64,000 nucleotides of DNA, from contig NZ_LWMI01000007.1 in assembly GCF_001640365.1 (NCBI RefSeq), forward strand, positions 186,001-250,000. Reading direction: 5' to 3'. The translations under genes and the position numbers were made by a program. The notes under the pieces were generated by a model, which saw only the letters and a list, made by a program, of their open reading frames with translations, ran no database searches and had not been told where the DNA came from. This document shows, piece by piece, positions 43,016 through 53,022 of the stretch; position 1 is the first letter of the stretch; each line of letters starts with the position of its first letter. The DNA comes from Candidatus Arsenophonus triatominarum (GTDB lineage: Bacteria; Pseudomonadota; Gammaproteobacteria; Enterobacterales; Enterobacteriaceae).

Positions 43016-44053
43016 AAAATAGTTGCTGAATAGAGACTTGCATTTTTTGTCACGCTATAGACAATAAAAAGAGGTTTAACTTAGAAAATAACGGTTTGAA
43101 ATGATCAACAAAGAGCGGTTGTTACGAGATAATCGTTTATGTAAAGCAATCATTGGATTATCAGTCGAAGAATTGAAAAATTTAGCCGCTGAATTTTCAG
43201 CTTGTTATTTGATTTATCGGAAAAAGAATCGAAAAGATCACGAGCGGCAGATGGGTGCAGGGCAGAAAGGATTTATCCCAACCCCATTAGATAAACTGCT
43301 TTTTATTTTATTGTATTTAAAATGTTATCCGACCTATGATTTGCAAGGACTTCTTTTTGGTTTAGATAGAACACGGGTATGTCGCTGGGTAAAAATATTA
43401 TTGCCGGTTTTAGAGATGACCTTGGGGCGAGAATGTGTTTTGCCCGCTCGTCAAATTCGCTCTGCTGAGGAATTTTTTCGCGCCTTTCCTGGAGTTAAAG
43501 ACGTCTTTATTGATGGGACAGAGCGACCTGTCCAAAAGCCTAAGAATCTGTGTCCGCGAAAAAAAATGTATTCGGGAAAGAAAAGACAGACCACTCGAAA
43601 AGGGCTTATTATGACTGACGAAACGAGGAAAATTGGATTTATCCCCATGATCAAAAATGGGCGCCGTCACGATAAACGCTTACTCGATAAAGTCGATATA
43701 ATTCGCCATATTCCCCCTGAGGTAACCATCTGGGCCGATACCGGTTTTCAGGGTATAGATAAACAGCATCCTAATACACAAATCCCAAAAAAAGGAACTC
43801 GAAAAAGACCTTTATCGCCTGAACAAAAACAAGAAAATAAAATAATCTCGGGCATCCGTATTACGGTTGAACACGCCATCGCGGGTATCAAGCGCCTCGG
43901 TTGTATGACCCAAATTTTACGGAATCGTAGACCCTTTATTGATGATACCTTTTTACTCCTTAGTGCCGGTCTTTGGAATTTCCATCTCAGAACAGCCTAA
44001 AATTTACTTCAATCACCGAAAATACCCTTATTTCACTATTAAGCAACACGCTT
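43016..44053 (+). mobile_element. IS5-family element, copy 3
   Basis: Ends are as in copy 1, but flanks AAC and AGT differ, so there is no target duplication. DNA next to it has been deleted or exchanged; this is the junction between the epimerase remnant and the O-antigen locus. Confidence 0.9.
43101..44000 (+). CDS. IS5-family transposase
   Basis: 299 residues, uninterrupted. It differs from the copy at 14242 mainly at KNLCPRKK (KNLRRRKK there). The catalytic motifs FIDGTERPVQ, ADTGFQGI and VEHAIAGIKR are intact. Confidence 0.88.
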   Translation: MINKERLLRDNRLCKAIIGLSVEELKNLAAEFSACYLIYRKKNRKDHERQMGAGQKGFIPTPLDKLLFILLYLKCYPTYDLQGLLFGLDRTRVCRWVKILLPVLEMTLGRECVLPARQIRSAEEFFRAFPGVKDVFIDGTERPVQKPKNLCPRKKMYSGKKRQTTRKGLIMTDETRKIGFIPMIKNGRRHDKRLLDKVDIIRHIPPEVTIWADTGFQGIDKQHPNTQIPKKGTRKRPLSPEQKQENKIISGIRITVEHAIAGIKRLGCMTQILRNRRPFIDDTFLLLSAGLWNFHLRTA

Positions 44054-45682
44054 AGTGAGTATTGTGGTAAAGTTGAGCATCACGATTAACGAATAAGGAA
44101 TTCGAAGATTGGATTTCTGTTTTTGCAATGCCAGACAAATAATTCCTGTTAACTGATCCATGGTGAAATTAGAAAGCGATACTTTGAATTACTCCAATAT
44201 AATTTACAATTACTCCGCTGGCTGTCGTTGACGGGAGGGAACGTAGTAATACTTTTTTAGTCACACTCTATATGTGAATCATAGTTAAGATACTTGGTAT
44301 AATATTCAGTTTCCATACATCCTTTAATACAACATCTGCGGCTTTTTTCAGCCCATTTCTTCAAGAGCTACAAATGATTATTGAATAAAAAGCGATAAAA
44401 CATAGTAAATGAAATATGTTATCAGAGAATATAGGGTAATCAGGCAAGGTTATTTTTAATTCATAGTTGCCAAGCATTAACTTATAATGCACTCAGTTTT
44501 AACCTTTACAAATAAATTCACATAAATTATAACTATAATTTTCATAACATTAAGGCAAGCATTATCGAGTGGTTGTTCCTTAAAAAGTTAAGTCCACTTT
44601 GCCCAAATTAAAAAGTTAACTGAAGCGCGGTGACACAAGTGGTTTTGAAATTACTATAATATAAGCCCCCTATCAGTCAATGGTAAATTATCTCTGTAGG
44701 CGATCTATTTGGCTCAATACATTATTTACATTAAGACTTACGAAAACAAACCTAACAATCAATCCCTATTTACAATACTTAAATCACAAAAAAAAGATTA
44801 AGAAAGCGATCAAAACAGAAAAATCATATTTGTGATATAAAAGGATTTTTGAGATCATCACTTAAGGTTATACGCCGACGAGAAAGGCACTTTCATACCC
44901 AAAGAGTTTATTTAAAAAGTTTCTTCATGGTAGCAAGTAGCTTTTTTTGACTGTATATTTATGGTAGAATATATTAGCGATGGAGTCGACATTACAAAAT
45001 GTTTCAGGAAAAAATTATATCTATAACTCATTAAAACGTCAATGCTGGCCATAAAAGCTGATTGCTTATAGGCCGTTAAGTATATAGTTTAGCTGCTACC
45101 GCTACCATCTTGGACAAAGTGATGATGTTATCTTGTTACTGGTAAGAGTAAGGACAATGTTCCTGATTTAAAGCAAATTTTGTCGCAGATTACGAAGGAA
45201 GTGGTTAATTTTTGGAATATTGTGATGACAACTACTGCAAAACAACGACGTCGGAAAAACGGCAAAAAGGAATTAAAGAAGCCAAAGAACAAACTGTAAT
45301 GAAGCTCGCTAGCTTTTTAATAATAAAAATATTATCAAAACGTTAACGTTTCTATCGAATACAGAAATAAAAAACTATTTAAAGATTAATTTATAGACGA
45401 TCTAACTTTTACCAACAAATGGTATCATTAGATGGTTGTTATCAAAGATAAGCTTAATCAATGGTATTTTTAAGTAAGATAGCAGAAAAAAGACGCAGTA
45501 TAATATAACTATTAAATTTTCTTTCAGGACTAAGTGGAATTTTTTGTGAAAATTACATTTCTAATGATCATATGACTTATCGTTAATAATTATTTACCTA
45601 ATATACTAAATTTAGATATTATAGATTTTACAATAACGTCTTTTTAGTTTCATAGCGTTATTATCATAATAATGGGTTTATC
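44054..45682. other. 1.6 kb of decayed, gene-free DNA at the start of the O-antigen locus
   Basis: No frame longer than 60 codons with recognisable similarity is present on either strand. A short minus-strand stretch near 44164-44058 (beginning MDQLTGIICLALQKQK) may be the start of a lost gene, but I cannot identify it. No JUMPStart/ops sequence was found. The composition is that of eroded coding DNA. The promoter for the cluster starting at 45683 should lie in the last few hundred bases. Confidence 0.5.
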
Positions 45683-46081
45683 ATGAAGAATATTATTACT
45701 TTTGGGACATTCGATGCTTTCCATGTTGGCCATATCAACATATTGGAACGTGCAGCATCTTATGGCAATAAGCTTATTGTTGGTGTTTCATCAGATGAAT
45801 TAAGTTTTAATAAAAAGAAAAGATATCCTATTTATTGTCAGAATGATCGCTTGAAGATCATTAATTCATTACGATTCGTCGATGAGGTTTTTGTTGAAGA
45901 ATCACTAGAGTTAAAATTAGATTATATTAAACAATATAATGCGACAGTATTAGTAATGGGAGATGATTGGTTGGGACATTTTGACTGGGTGAAAAAAGCC
46001 TGTGATGTCCTTTATTTACCAAGAACTCCATCAATATCAACTACTGAAATTATCGAAGTTGTAAGGTCAATGCCAAAGTGA
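45683..46081 (+). CDS. Glycerol-3-phosphate cytidylyltransferase (TagD/GCT type)
   Basis: A 132-residue cytidylyltransferase that makes CDP-glycerol from CTP and sn-glycerol-3-phosphate. The N-terminus ITFGTFDAFHVGHINILERA holds the HxGH nucleotide-binding motif, and RTPSISTTEII near the end corresponds to the RTxGISTT motif of TagD. Length matches TagD (129). The next gene, a CDP-glycerol glycerophosphotransferase, overlaps its stop (TGATG), so the pair forms a two-step path for putting glycerol phosphate into the O-antigen. Confidence 0.92.
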   Translation: MKNIITFGTFDAFHVGHINILERAASYGNKLIVGVSSDELSFNKKKRYPIYCQNDRLKIINSLRFVDEVFVEESLELKLDYIKQYNATVLVMGDDWLGHFDWVKKACDVLYLPRTPSISTTEIIEVVRSMPK

Positions 46082-47231
46082 TGAGTAAGAAAAAAGTTAC
46101 TAGGATTCTAAAAAAAATAGTTAGTATTATAAGTATCCTCATACCTAAAAATAAAAAAAAATAATATTTAAAAGTCGACCTGATATATCAGGAAATGCTA
46201 AAGCATTAAGCGAATTCATAAGCAAGAAGCACTATGATTATGAAATCATTTGGCTCGTAGAAAGTAACTGTGAAGCTAAAAACTGCACTATAATAAAGTC
46301 AGGAACACTTAAGTCTTTCTATCACTACTTTACAAGTAAATACATTGTTACAACTCATAATGAAATGATTGGAACTACATCAAATTCACAGATATATGTC
46401 AGTTTATGGCATGGAATGCCGTTGAAAAAAATAGGCTATCTAGGTTTTGATAGCGTAGGAATGGAAGATTATTCTGCAAATAGAATAGCTACATCCGAGA
46501 TTATGCGTTCTGTTATTTCTGCCTGCTTTAGAGAAAAAGCAAATAATGTATATATAACAGGACAACCCAGAAATGATTTTCTATTTGAAAATCGAGCGAT
46601 AGATTTCACAGATAAGATTTCAAAAACTAATAGAAAAAAAATAATATTTGCTCCGACTTTTAGAGAGAATCAAACGTCATTAAAATATTCGGATGGTGAT
46701 GCAATTAAAGAAAATAATTTTTTTCGAGTAACTGACTTCAACATCGAGGCTCTTGATATTTTCCTTGATGAAAATAATGCAGAGCTTTTTATCAAACTTC
46801 ATCCTTTTGAAGAAAAAACATTCATTTCAACTGAATTAACTAAAAATATAACAATAATAAAAACAGAAACACTACAAGAAATAAACTTAGATATAAATCA
46901 TTTGCTTAATAAGATGGATATACTAATTACTGACTACTCATCCATCTATTTTGATTATATGTTGCTCGATAGACCTATTTGTTTTCTTATACCTGACATT
47001 GATGAATATGAAAATTTAAAAGGTGGCTTTATACTTGAACCAGTGACTTTTTGGATGCCAGGGGCTCACATATTCAATCAGAATTCCTTACAGAATGAGT
47101 TAAAAAAATTGCTAAATGGGCAAGATGATTATCAGAAACAGCGTAATACGATTAACAATTTAATTAATTTTTATAAAGATGAGAACAGCAGTGAGAGAGT
47201 CTTCCAAAAATTCTTTATCTCAAAGCAATAA
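46081..47231 (+). pseudogene. CDP-glycerol glycerophosphotransferase, interrupted at an A9 tract
   Basis: From ATG 46081 the frame reads MSKKKVTRILKKIVSIIS and stops at 46162 right after nine A (46153-46161). A -1 shift there continues as IIFKSRPDISGNAKALSEFI to 47231. The main part has the TagB/TagF-type motifs LWHGMPLKKIGY, APTFRENQ, FIKLHPFEE and LITDYSSIYFDYMLLDRPICF. It would be about 384 residues and would transfer glycerol phosphate from CDP-glycerol to a sugar of the O-unit. Ribosomal or polymerase slippage on the A-run could restore it. Alternatives are real loss of function or a homopolymer sequencing error. Confidence 0.8.
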
Positions 47232-48324
47232 AAAAATAGCTATCAAATTTTTATTAGGAGATATCTCATCCAGAGGTGGAATAGAGAGAGTATCTGTTTC
47301 TTTAGCGAATGCACTTTCAGATAATTATGATGTTGAAATAATAAGTTTATATAAAACCAACCAGGAACCATATTTTAAGCTATCGAAAAAAATAAACATT
47401 CATATTCTGAACGATGGGTATGAAGAAAGCATGTACAATAGGAGGAAAAAATTTATTCAAGGCATTATATTTGATTTGAAATATATAAACAGAAAAAATA
47501 AGTCACTAAGAAAATTTATTGCCTACAATGATATTATCATATCATGCGATACAAAAATGTCATTATTAGCAATGTTATCAGGTAGTAAATATATTATTGC
47601 TATTGAGCATTTTGAATATGATATTATAAATCCAGTTTTAAGGTATGTTCGAAAAATTATTTATAAAAAAATTTCAGCAGTTATTACCCTAACTAATGAA
47701 GATGTAGATAAATATTCTTGGCTTCCCAAGCATAAACATAAAATAATTCCAAACATTGTTGAAATACCCATACCCAAAGAAAAAAAAACATTAAAAACAG
47801 GTAAAAATGTACTAGCTATAGGGCGTTTTGTTGAACAAAAAGGGTTTGATCTTTTACTCTCTGCTTGGTCTAAAATTTCAACTAAAGGATGGTCGTTGAT
47901 AATAGTAGGAGATGGACCAGATAAACCCCTACTTGAAAAATTTATTAACGATAATGAGTTAAATAACGTAGTACTAGCTCCTTTCACAGAAAACATCGGG
48001 GAGTATTATGAACAAGCCGAGATATTTGTCTTATCTTCACGATATGAAGGTTTGGGTATGGTTCTTATTGAAGCCCTTGCATACAGTCTCCCTTGTATAA
48101 GCTTTAATTGTCCTGCAGGACCTAAAACTATTCTTAGCAAAGATAACGGAATTTTAGTTAAAGCTGAAAACTGTGAAGAGTTATCAATAGCAATAAAAAA
48201 ACTTATGAATGATGAAAATTTAAGAAAACTATATTCATCCAAAGCCTTATTTAGCATAAAAGAATATACTAAAGAGCAAGTATTAAAACTTTGGATTGAA
48301 ACTATTGAGCAAATAAGTAAATGA
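47179..48324 (+). CDS. O-antigen glycosyltransferase, GT4 family
   Basis: A 381-residue GT4 (GT-B fold) transferase. The N-terminal half has SSRGGIERVSVSLANAL, and the C-terminal donor-binding half AIGRFVEQKGFDLLLSAW, LIIVGDGPDKPLLE and the EX7E motif SSRYEGLGMVLIEALA. It is likely to add one sugar of the repeat unit; which one is not evident. The annotated ATG overlaps the upstream gene by 53 bases; a GTG at 47191 is an alternative start. Tight operon with its neighbours. Confidence 0.87.
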   Translation: MRTAVRESSKNSLSQSNKKIAIKFLLGDISSRGGIERVSVSLANALSDNYDVEIISLYKTNQEPYFKLSKKINIHILNDGYEESMYNRRKKFIQGIIFDLKYINRKNKSLRKFIAYNDIIISCDTKMSLLAMLSGSKYIIAIEHFEYDIINPVLRYVRKIIYKKISAVITLTNEDVDKYSWLPKHKHKIIPNIVEIPIPKEKKTLKTGKNVLAIGRFVEQKGFDLLLSAWSKISTKGWSLIIVGDGPDKPLLEKFINDNELNNVVLAPFTENIGEYYEQAEIFVLSSRYEGLGMVLIEALAYSLPCISFNCPAGPKTILSKDNGILVKAENCEELSIAIKKLMNDENLRKLYSSKALFSIKEYTKEQVLKLWIETIEQISK

Positions 48325-49366
48325 ATATTTATGATTTTATTTTTATTACCAATATACCTGCATTTTATAAAGTAAATCTTTTTAATAGACTTGCTAAACA
48401 TTGTCGTATAAAGGTAATTTTTATCGCAAAAAAATCAAAAATGCGGAATAATGATTTTTATAATTATCATCATGAATTTGCTCGTGAGTATATCAATACT
48501 GGAAATTTTGAAGATCGTGACAAACTAAAAACACTTATCAATGTATATAAAAGCATAAAAAATAATAGGTTTACTAAACTTATTTATCCTGGCTGGGAAA
48601 TAAAAGAATTATTATTTTTATCTCTTCTAATAAAAAAAAAAATAATTCAATCGTTATCGAAAGTAGCATAAATGAAACAAAAACAAATGGTTATGCATGG
48701 CTATTAAAAAAATTATTTGTAAAAAGAATGAGCTCAGCATACCCATCGGGGATTCTACAAAAGAAAATACTTGAAAAAATAAAATTTAAAGGAGAAATCA
48801 CATTAACCCATGGTGTAGGTATTCCTAATTATATAAGGCGGCCTTTTAAATATTCTTATGAAAAAAAAGAAAATTTAACATTAACCTATTTATATGTTGG
48901 ACGATTATCTGAAGAGAAAAATTTGTCATTTCTAGTAGAAATATTTAATGAAAGACAGGAAAAGTTGATTATTGTAGGTGATGGTCCTGAAGCTTATAAT
49001 CTAAAAAGAAAAGCTAAGAGCAATATTAGTTTTCTAGGTTATATCAATAACAAAGATCTAAAACAAATTTATAAGTCCGTTGATGTATTTATTCTTCCAT
49101 CTAAGTCAGAACCATGGGGGTTAGTAATTGAAGAAGCTCTTACTTTTGGTTTACCTGTCATAGTAAGTAACAAAGTTGGGTGCAAAGATGATTTGGTTTT
49201 TAAAAAAAATGGGCTGATTTTTGATATCAATAATAATGATTCATTTAGAATTTGTTTAGATGATATGAGTAAAAATTACAAAAAATACTTTGAGCATGTA
49301 AATACTTTAGATATGAAATTAATATACGAAAAACAAGTTGAATCTTATTTAATTTCACTGGAATAA
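48321..49366 (+). pseudogene. GT4 glycosyltransferase interrupted at an A11 tract
   Basis: The first frame (48321-48671) begins MNIYDFIFITNIPAFYKVNLF and ends shortly after eleven A (48632-48642). With a -1 shift at that run it continues KNNSIVIESSINETKTNGYAW into the C-terminal half: HGVGIPNYIRRP, YVGRLSEEKNLSFLVEIF, LIIVGDGPEAYNLKRKA and the EX7E block PSKSEPWGLVIEEALTFGLPVI, ending at 49366. The complete protein would be about 348 residues. Everything else in it is conserved, so it may be expressed by slippage, be newly dead, or contain a sequencing error. Confidence 0.8.
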
Positions 49367-49368
49367 AA

Positions 49369-50763
49369 ATGAAATCTAAAACATTAACAAATTTTTTTAA
49401 TTATGCTCTTGGGGATATATTCGTCAAAGGATTTTTATTTATCTCACTACCTTTACTTTCTAATTTACTTGATCCGATACAATATGGATATCTCTCACTC
49501 ATTAATACCGCAATAATGATTTTATATGTATTTATTAGTTTAAATTTACAAAATGCAATAACTAATAGATTCATGATAACAAGTGAAAATTTTAATAGCT
49601 ACTTATCAAGTATACTTTATTTTATTATCCCATTTCAGATTATATTGATAATACTAGAACCTTTATATAGAGTATCCGTAAGCTCTTTTCTTGGTATAAA
49701 TGAAAAAGATTTCATATATGTATTATCAATATGCGTTATGCTTACATACATATATATATATACCTCTTATCTTCAAGCATCAAGTCAAAGTAAACGCTAT
49801 GTCATTTTTAATATAATTGCTAAAGTTAGTGAAATAATATTAATTTTTTCCTTTGCATACTTTTTAACATCAAATCAATATATGTCAAAAATTTATGCTC
49901 AAATGATTGTCAATATAATACTCATTGTATACATTTTAATGATATCATCGAAGCTAAATCGTGGAAAATTTGATTTTATTTATTTAAAAGAAGCATTAAT
50001 GTTTTCGCTACCACTAATTGTACATGTTCTATCAAATTCACTTTTGTCGCAAGCTGATAAACTTATTATCAATAAAATGATGGGTACCTATTCAGCAGGA
50101 ATTTACTCCTTTGCATACAACGTTGGTATGTGTGTTATTGTCGTTATTATGGCATGGAACTCCTCTTGGCAACCCAAGCTTTATGAATTAATAAACAATA
50201 GAAATTATTGTTCAATAAAAATAACGACATACACAGGTACGATATTAATTTTTTTAATTTGCGTCCTCAGCATGTTGTTTTCAAAAGAAATGGTTATTTT
50301 TCTAGCTAGTGATAAATATTATGACAGTATCTCTATATTACCATTAATAATTATTGGGAATTCATTAATTCACGTCTATTTGATTTATGTTAATTTTGTC
50401 TTTTACAAAAAGAAAACAATTATTATTTCTTGTGCTACATTGGGAGCCTTGGTAATTAATGTCATCTTAAATTATTACTTAATTCCCAAGTTTGGGATTG
50501 CAGGCTCTGCTTGGGCGACAGTTATCGCTTACTTTTTCTTAGCTGCACTTCATTATGCGACAGGAACTTATATTACTAAAAACAATATTATTTCATTTAA
50601 ATATCTTATCTTTTATACTATTGGATTGCTATTTATATATCGCGTAGTTTTATATTTAAATGAATTAAATACAATTGTAAGTTTGCTAATTAAATTTATG
50701 ATTTTATTGATTATAATGATGTTTATAGTCAAATTTAAAATCTTGAAATTATTGAGTAATTAA
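49369..50763 (+). CDS. wzx: O-antigen flippase Wzx
   Basis: A 464-residue polytopic protein with about 12-14 predicted membrane helices and the polysaccharide-transport (MOP) family pattern: N-terminal DIFVKGFLFISLPLLSNLLDPIQYGYLSL and the central LSNSLLSQADKLIINKMMGTYSAGIYSFAYN. It is expected to flip undecaprenyl-linked O-units to the periplasmic face. Starts 2 bases after the preceding gene. Confidence 0.88.
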   Translation: MKSKTLTNFFNYALGDIFVKGFLFISLPLLSNLLDPIQYGYLSLINTAIMILYVFISLNLQNAITNRFMITSENFNSYLSSILYFIIPFQIILIILEPLYRVSVSSFLGINEKDFIYVLSICVMLTYIYIYTSYLQASSQSKRYVIFNIIAKVSEIILIFSFAYFLTSNQYMSKIYAQMIVNIILIVYILMISSKLNRGKFDFIYLKEALMFSLPLIVHVLSNSLLSQADKLIINKMMGTYSAGIYSFAYNVGMCVIVVIMAWNSSWQPKLYELINNRNYCSIKITTYTGTILIFLICVLSMLFSKEMVIFLASDKYYDSISILPLIIIGNSLIHVYLIYVNFVFYKKKTIIISCATLGALVINVILNYYLIPKFGIAGSAWATVIAYFFLAALHYATGTYITKNNIISFKYLIFYTIGLLFIYRVVLYLNELNTIVSLLIKFMILLIIMMFIVKFKILKLLSN

Positions 50764-50764
50764 T

Positions 50765-51925
50765 ATGATAATTTATATTTTATTTTCCACATTAATATTA
50801 TTTATTGCTAATATTGATGTTGCTTTTTCTAAAAATAAATTAATAACTAAATATATTTTATTCTTATTTATTATTTTAGTAATTGGATTACGTTATGAAC
50901 TCGGGGTAGATTGGCTTTTTTATCGTAATCTTTTTAACGGCAATAATAATAACACATTATCAATAGAGCCTGGATACAAACTACTGTCTTCATTTATAAG
51001 TTTTCTAGGTTTTGATTTTTGGCTTTTTGTATGCATGATAAGCATATTTATATTATTAATTCTTTATCATTTTTTTAAAAAGTACTCACCTTTCCCTCTT
51101 TTTTGTTTGAGTATTTATTTTATTTCATCCTTTGGTTTTAACATTGAGGCATTAAGGCAAATCATCGCTGTGGCGATTTTTTATATTGCATTGAATTACT
51201 ACTTAAATAATAAGAAGAAACATTATATAATTTTATGTTTACTCGCTTCATCTTTTCATATGTCCGCGATGTTATTATTAATATTGCCATTTATAGATGG
51301 CCCATTTTTTAAGCGACTGATGAAAATTAGTGTTCTGATTGGTTTTATAATGTCTGTTATAGGATTATATCCTATAGAAACGATTTTAGCGACATTAACT
51401 TTACTCCCTGATAATTCATACCTTAAAAAGGTCCTATTATATTCTTTACCTGTAAATACCAGTAATGCATTTTCATTTAATTTATTCTTTAAAATTTTGA
51501 TTATTTTTTATTATTTCTTTAAGAAAAAATACATTTACTCTGCGTTTATCAATAAAAAAATATCGTTAAGTATACTATCTAGTTTAGAGTCTCTCATATT
51601 AATAATGCTAATTGTCAATGTTTATCTTTGTAAGTATGGAACCATCACATCCAGAATAAATGAATATTTTTCTCCAATATTTATAATATTAGTTAGTTAT
51701 TTAATAATGATAAGTAAACGTATAGTCAATAAGATTATTTTCTCATTTATATTTTCATGCTGCATACTAATTTCTTTTATTAGGTTCACATCGAATGAAT
51801 ATTTTCAAAAACAATATTTACCCTATAGGAATTATCTCTATTTTATGATAGCAGATGAAAATAAGTCCTTGACTCGAGAACGAGAACAAGCTGTAAAATT
51901 ACATTGGATTGAAAGGAAAAAGTAA
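50765..51925 (+). CDS. wzy: O-antigen polymerase Wzy (EpsG-like)
   Basis: A 386-residue protein with about 10-11 hydrophobic segments. Its N-terminal block RYELGVDWLFYRNLF, then EPGYKLLSSFISFLGFDFW and IEALRQIIAVAIFYIAL, LASSFHMSAMLLL are typical of the EpsG/Wzy polymerase family. It should link O-units in the periplasm. The start of the next gene overlaps its stop by one base. Sequence is divergent, as usual for Wzy; assignment rests on topology, motifs and position after wzx. Confidence 0.8.
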   Translation: MIIYILFSTLILFIANIDVAFSKNKLITKYILFLFIILVIGLRYELGVDWLFYRNLFNGNNNNTLSIEPGYKLLSSFISFLGFDFWLFVCMISIFILLILYHFFKKYSPFPLFCLSIYFISSFGFNIEALRQIIAVAIFYIALNYYLNNKKKHYIILCLLASSFHMSAMLLLILPFIDGPFFKRLMKISVLIGFIMSVIGLYPIETILATLTLLPDNSYLKKVLLYSLPVNTSNAFSFNLFFKILIIFYYFFKKKYIYSAFINKKISLSILSSLESLILIMLIVNVYLCKYGTITSRINEYFSPIFIILVSYLIMISKRIVNKIIFSFIFSCCILISFIRFTSNEYFQKQYLPYRNYLYFMIADENKSLTREREQAVKLHWIERKK

Positions 51926-53022
51926 TGCTATTAGTCAATGCTAGTAACTTATATATAGGGGGAGGACTCCAAGTTGGTATTTCAGTCATTGAGGAATTTA
52001 CAGCATTAAAAGTTAATTATATAGCTGCAGTATCACCCCCTGTTTTTGAACAATTATCCAGTGAAGCGCAAAAATCATGCAAAGTAATTGAATCAACACC
52101 ATCAGGTATATTCAATTTCTTTGCACGAAAAAAATTAAATGACTTAGTAAAAGAGTATCAAATAACAGATGTATTTACTGTATTTGGCCCAAGTTACTGG
52201 AAACCTAAAGTTAAAAATCATTTGGTTGGTTTTGCTCAAGCTTGGCTAATTTATGATACATCGATTATTATTGACATGCTTTCATTAAAAGAAAAAATGA
52301 AAATAATTGTTCTTAGTTTTATTCAACCCCTATATTTTAAACATAATTCTACAAAACTTGTGACTGAAACAGATGACGTCAGACTGCAAATCGAAAAACT
52401 CTTTAAAATTTGTCCAAAAAAAGTTTTTACAGTTTCAAATACGATTTCATCTATATTTTATGAACCGAAATTTTATGATCGTAAAATTCTAAATAAACTT
52501 CCTACTAAAAATGATGATATATGGTTACTCACAATCGCACACGATTATCCGCATAAAAATTTAGGAATTATAACTAAACTTGTAGAAAGACTGCCTTCTC
52601 AATTTAAATTTATTTTAACAGTCACTAATGAATTTAAGATAAAAATCCCTCTAAAATATCAAGATCGGGTTATAACTTTAGGTAAAATAAGTAGCGCACA
52701 ATGCCCCCCTATATACGAAGTTTGTGATGCATTGTTTTTGCCTACCCTACTAGAATGTTTTAGTGTCTCCTATGTAGAAGCTATGTACATGGGTAAACCT
52801 GTCTTTACTTCAAATAGAGCATTTGCAAAAACGATATGTGGAGACGCTGCTTATTACTTCGATCCACTAAATGCCGATGATATAGCTAACACTATTATTA
52901 GAGCCTACGAAAATCCCATATTAATCAATGAAAGATGCTTGCGTGGGAAAGAACTTGTAGCTAAGTTTCCTTTAGCAAGAGAACGAGCTAAAAAATATTT
53001 GAGTATTTTATATGTTAACTGA
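51925..53022 (+). CDS. O-antigen glycosyltransferase, GT4-like
   Basis: A 365-residue GT-B fold transferase. The N-terminal NASNLYIGGGLQVGISVIEEF and C-terminal TIAHDYPHKNLGIITKLVERL and FLPTLLECFSVSYVEAMYMGKPVFTS (EX7E-type motif) support GT4. It is followed by, and overlaps by 11 bases, a wbuB-like gene, so it probably acts on the FucNAc-containing unit. Substrate unknown. Confidence 0.8.
   Translation: MLLVNASNLYIGGGLQVGISVIEEFTALKVNYIAAVSPPVFEQLSSEAQKSCKVIESTPSGIFNFFARKKLNDLVKEYQITDVFTVFGPSYWKPKVKNHLVGFAQAWLIYDTSIIIDMLSLKEKMKIIVLSFIQPLYFKHNSTKLVTETDDVRLQIEKLFKICPKKVFTVSNTISSIFYEPKFYDRKILNKLPTKNDDIWLLTIAHDYPHKNLGIITKLVERLPSQFKFILTVTNEFKIKIPLKYQDRVITLGKISSAQCPPIYEVCDALFLPTLLECFSVSYVEAMYMGKPVFTSNRAFAKTICGDAAYYFDPLNADDIANTIIRAYENPILINERCLRGKELVAKFPLARERAKKYLSILYVN

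Noticed and set aside
44058..44164. Minus-strand peptide starting MDQLTGIICLALQKQK
   Set aside because: Cut off by the IS5-family element after about 35 residues and not recognisable; mentioned only as possible debris.
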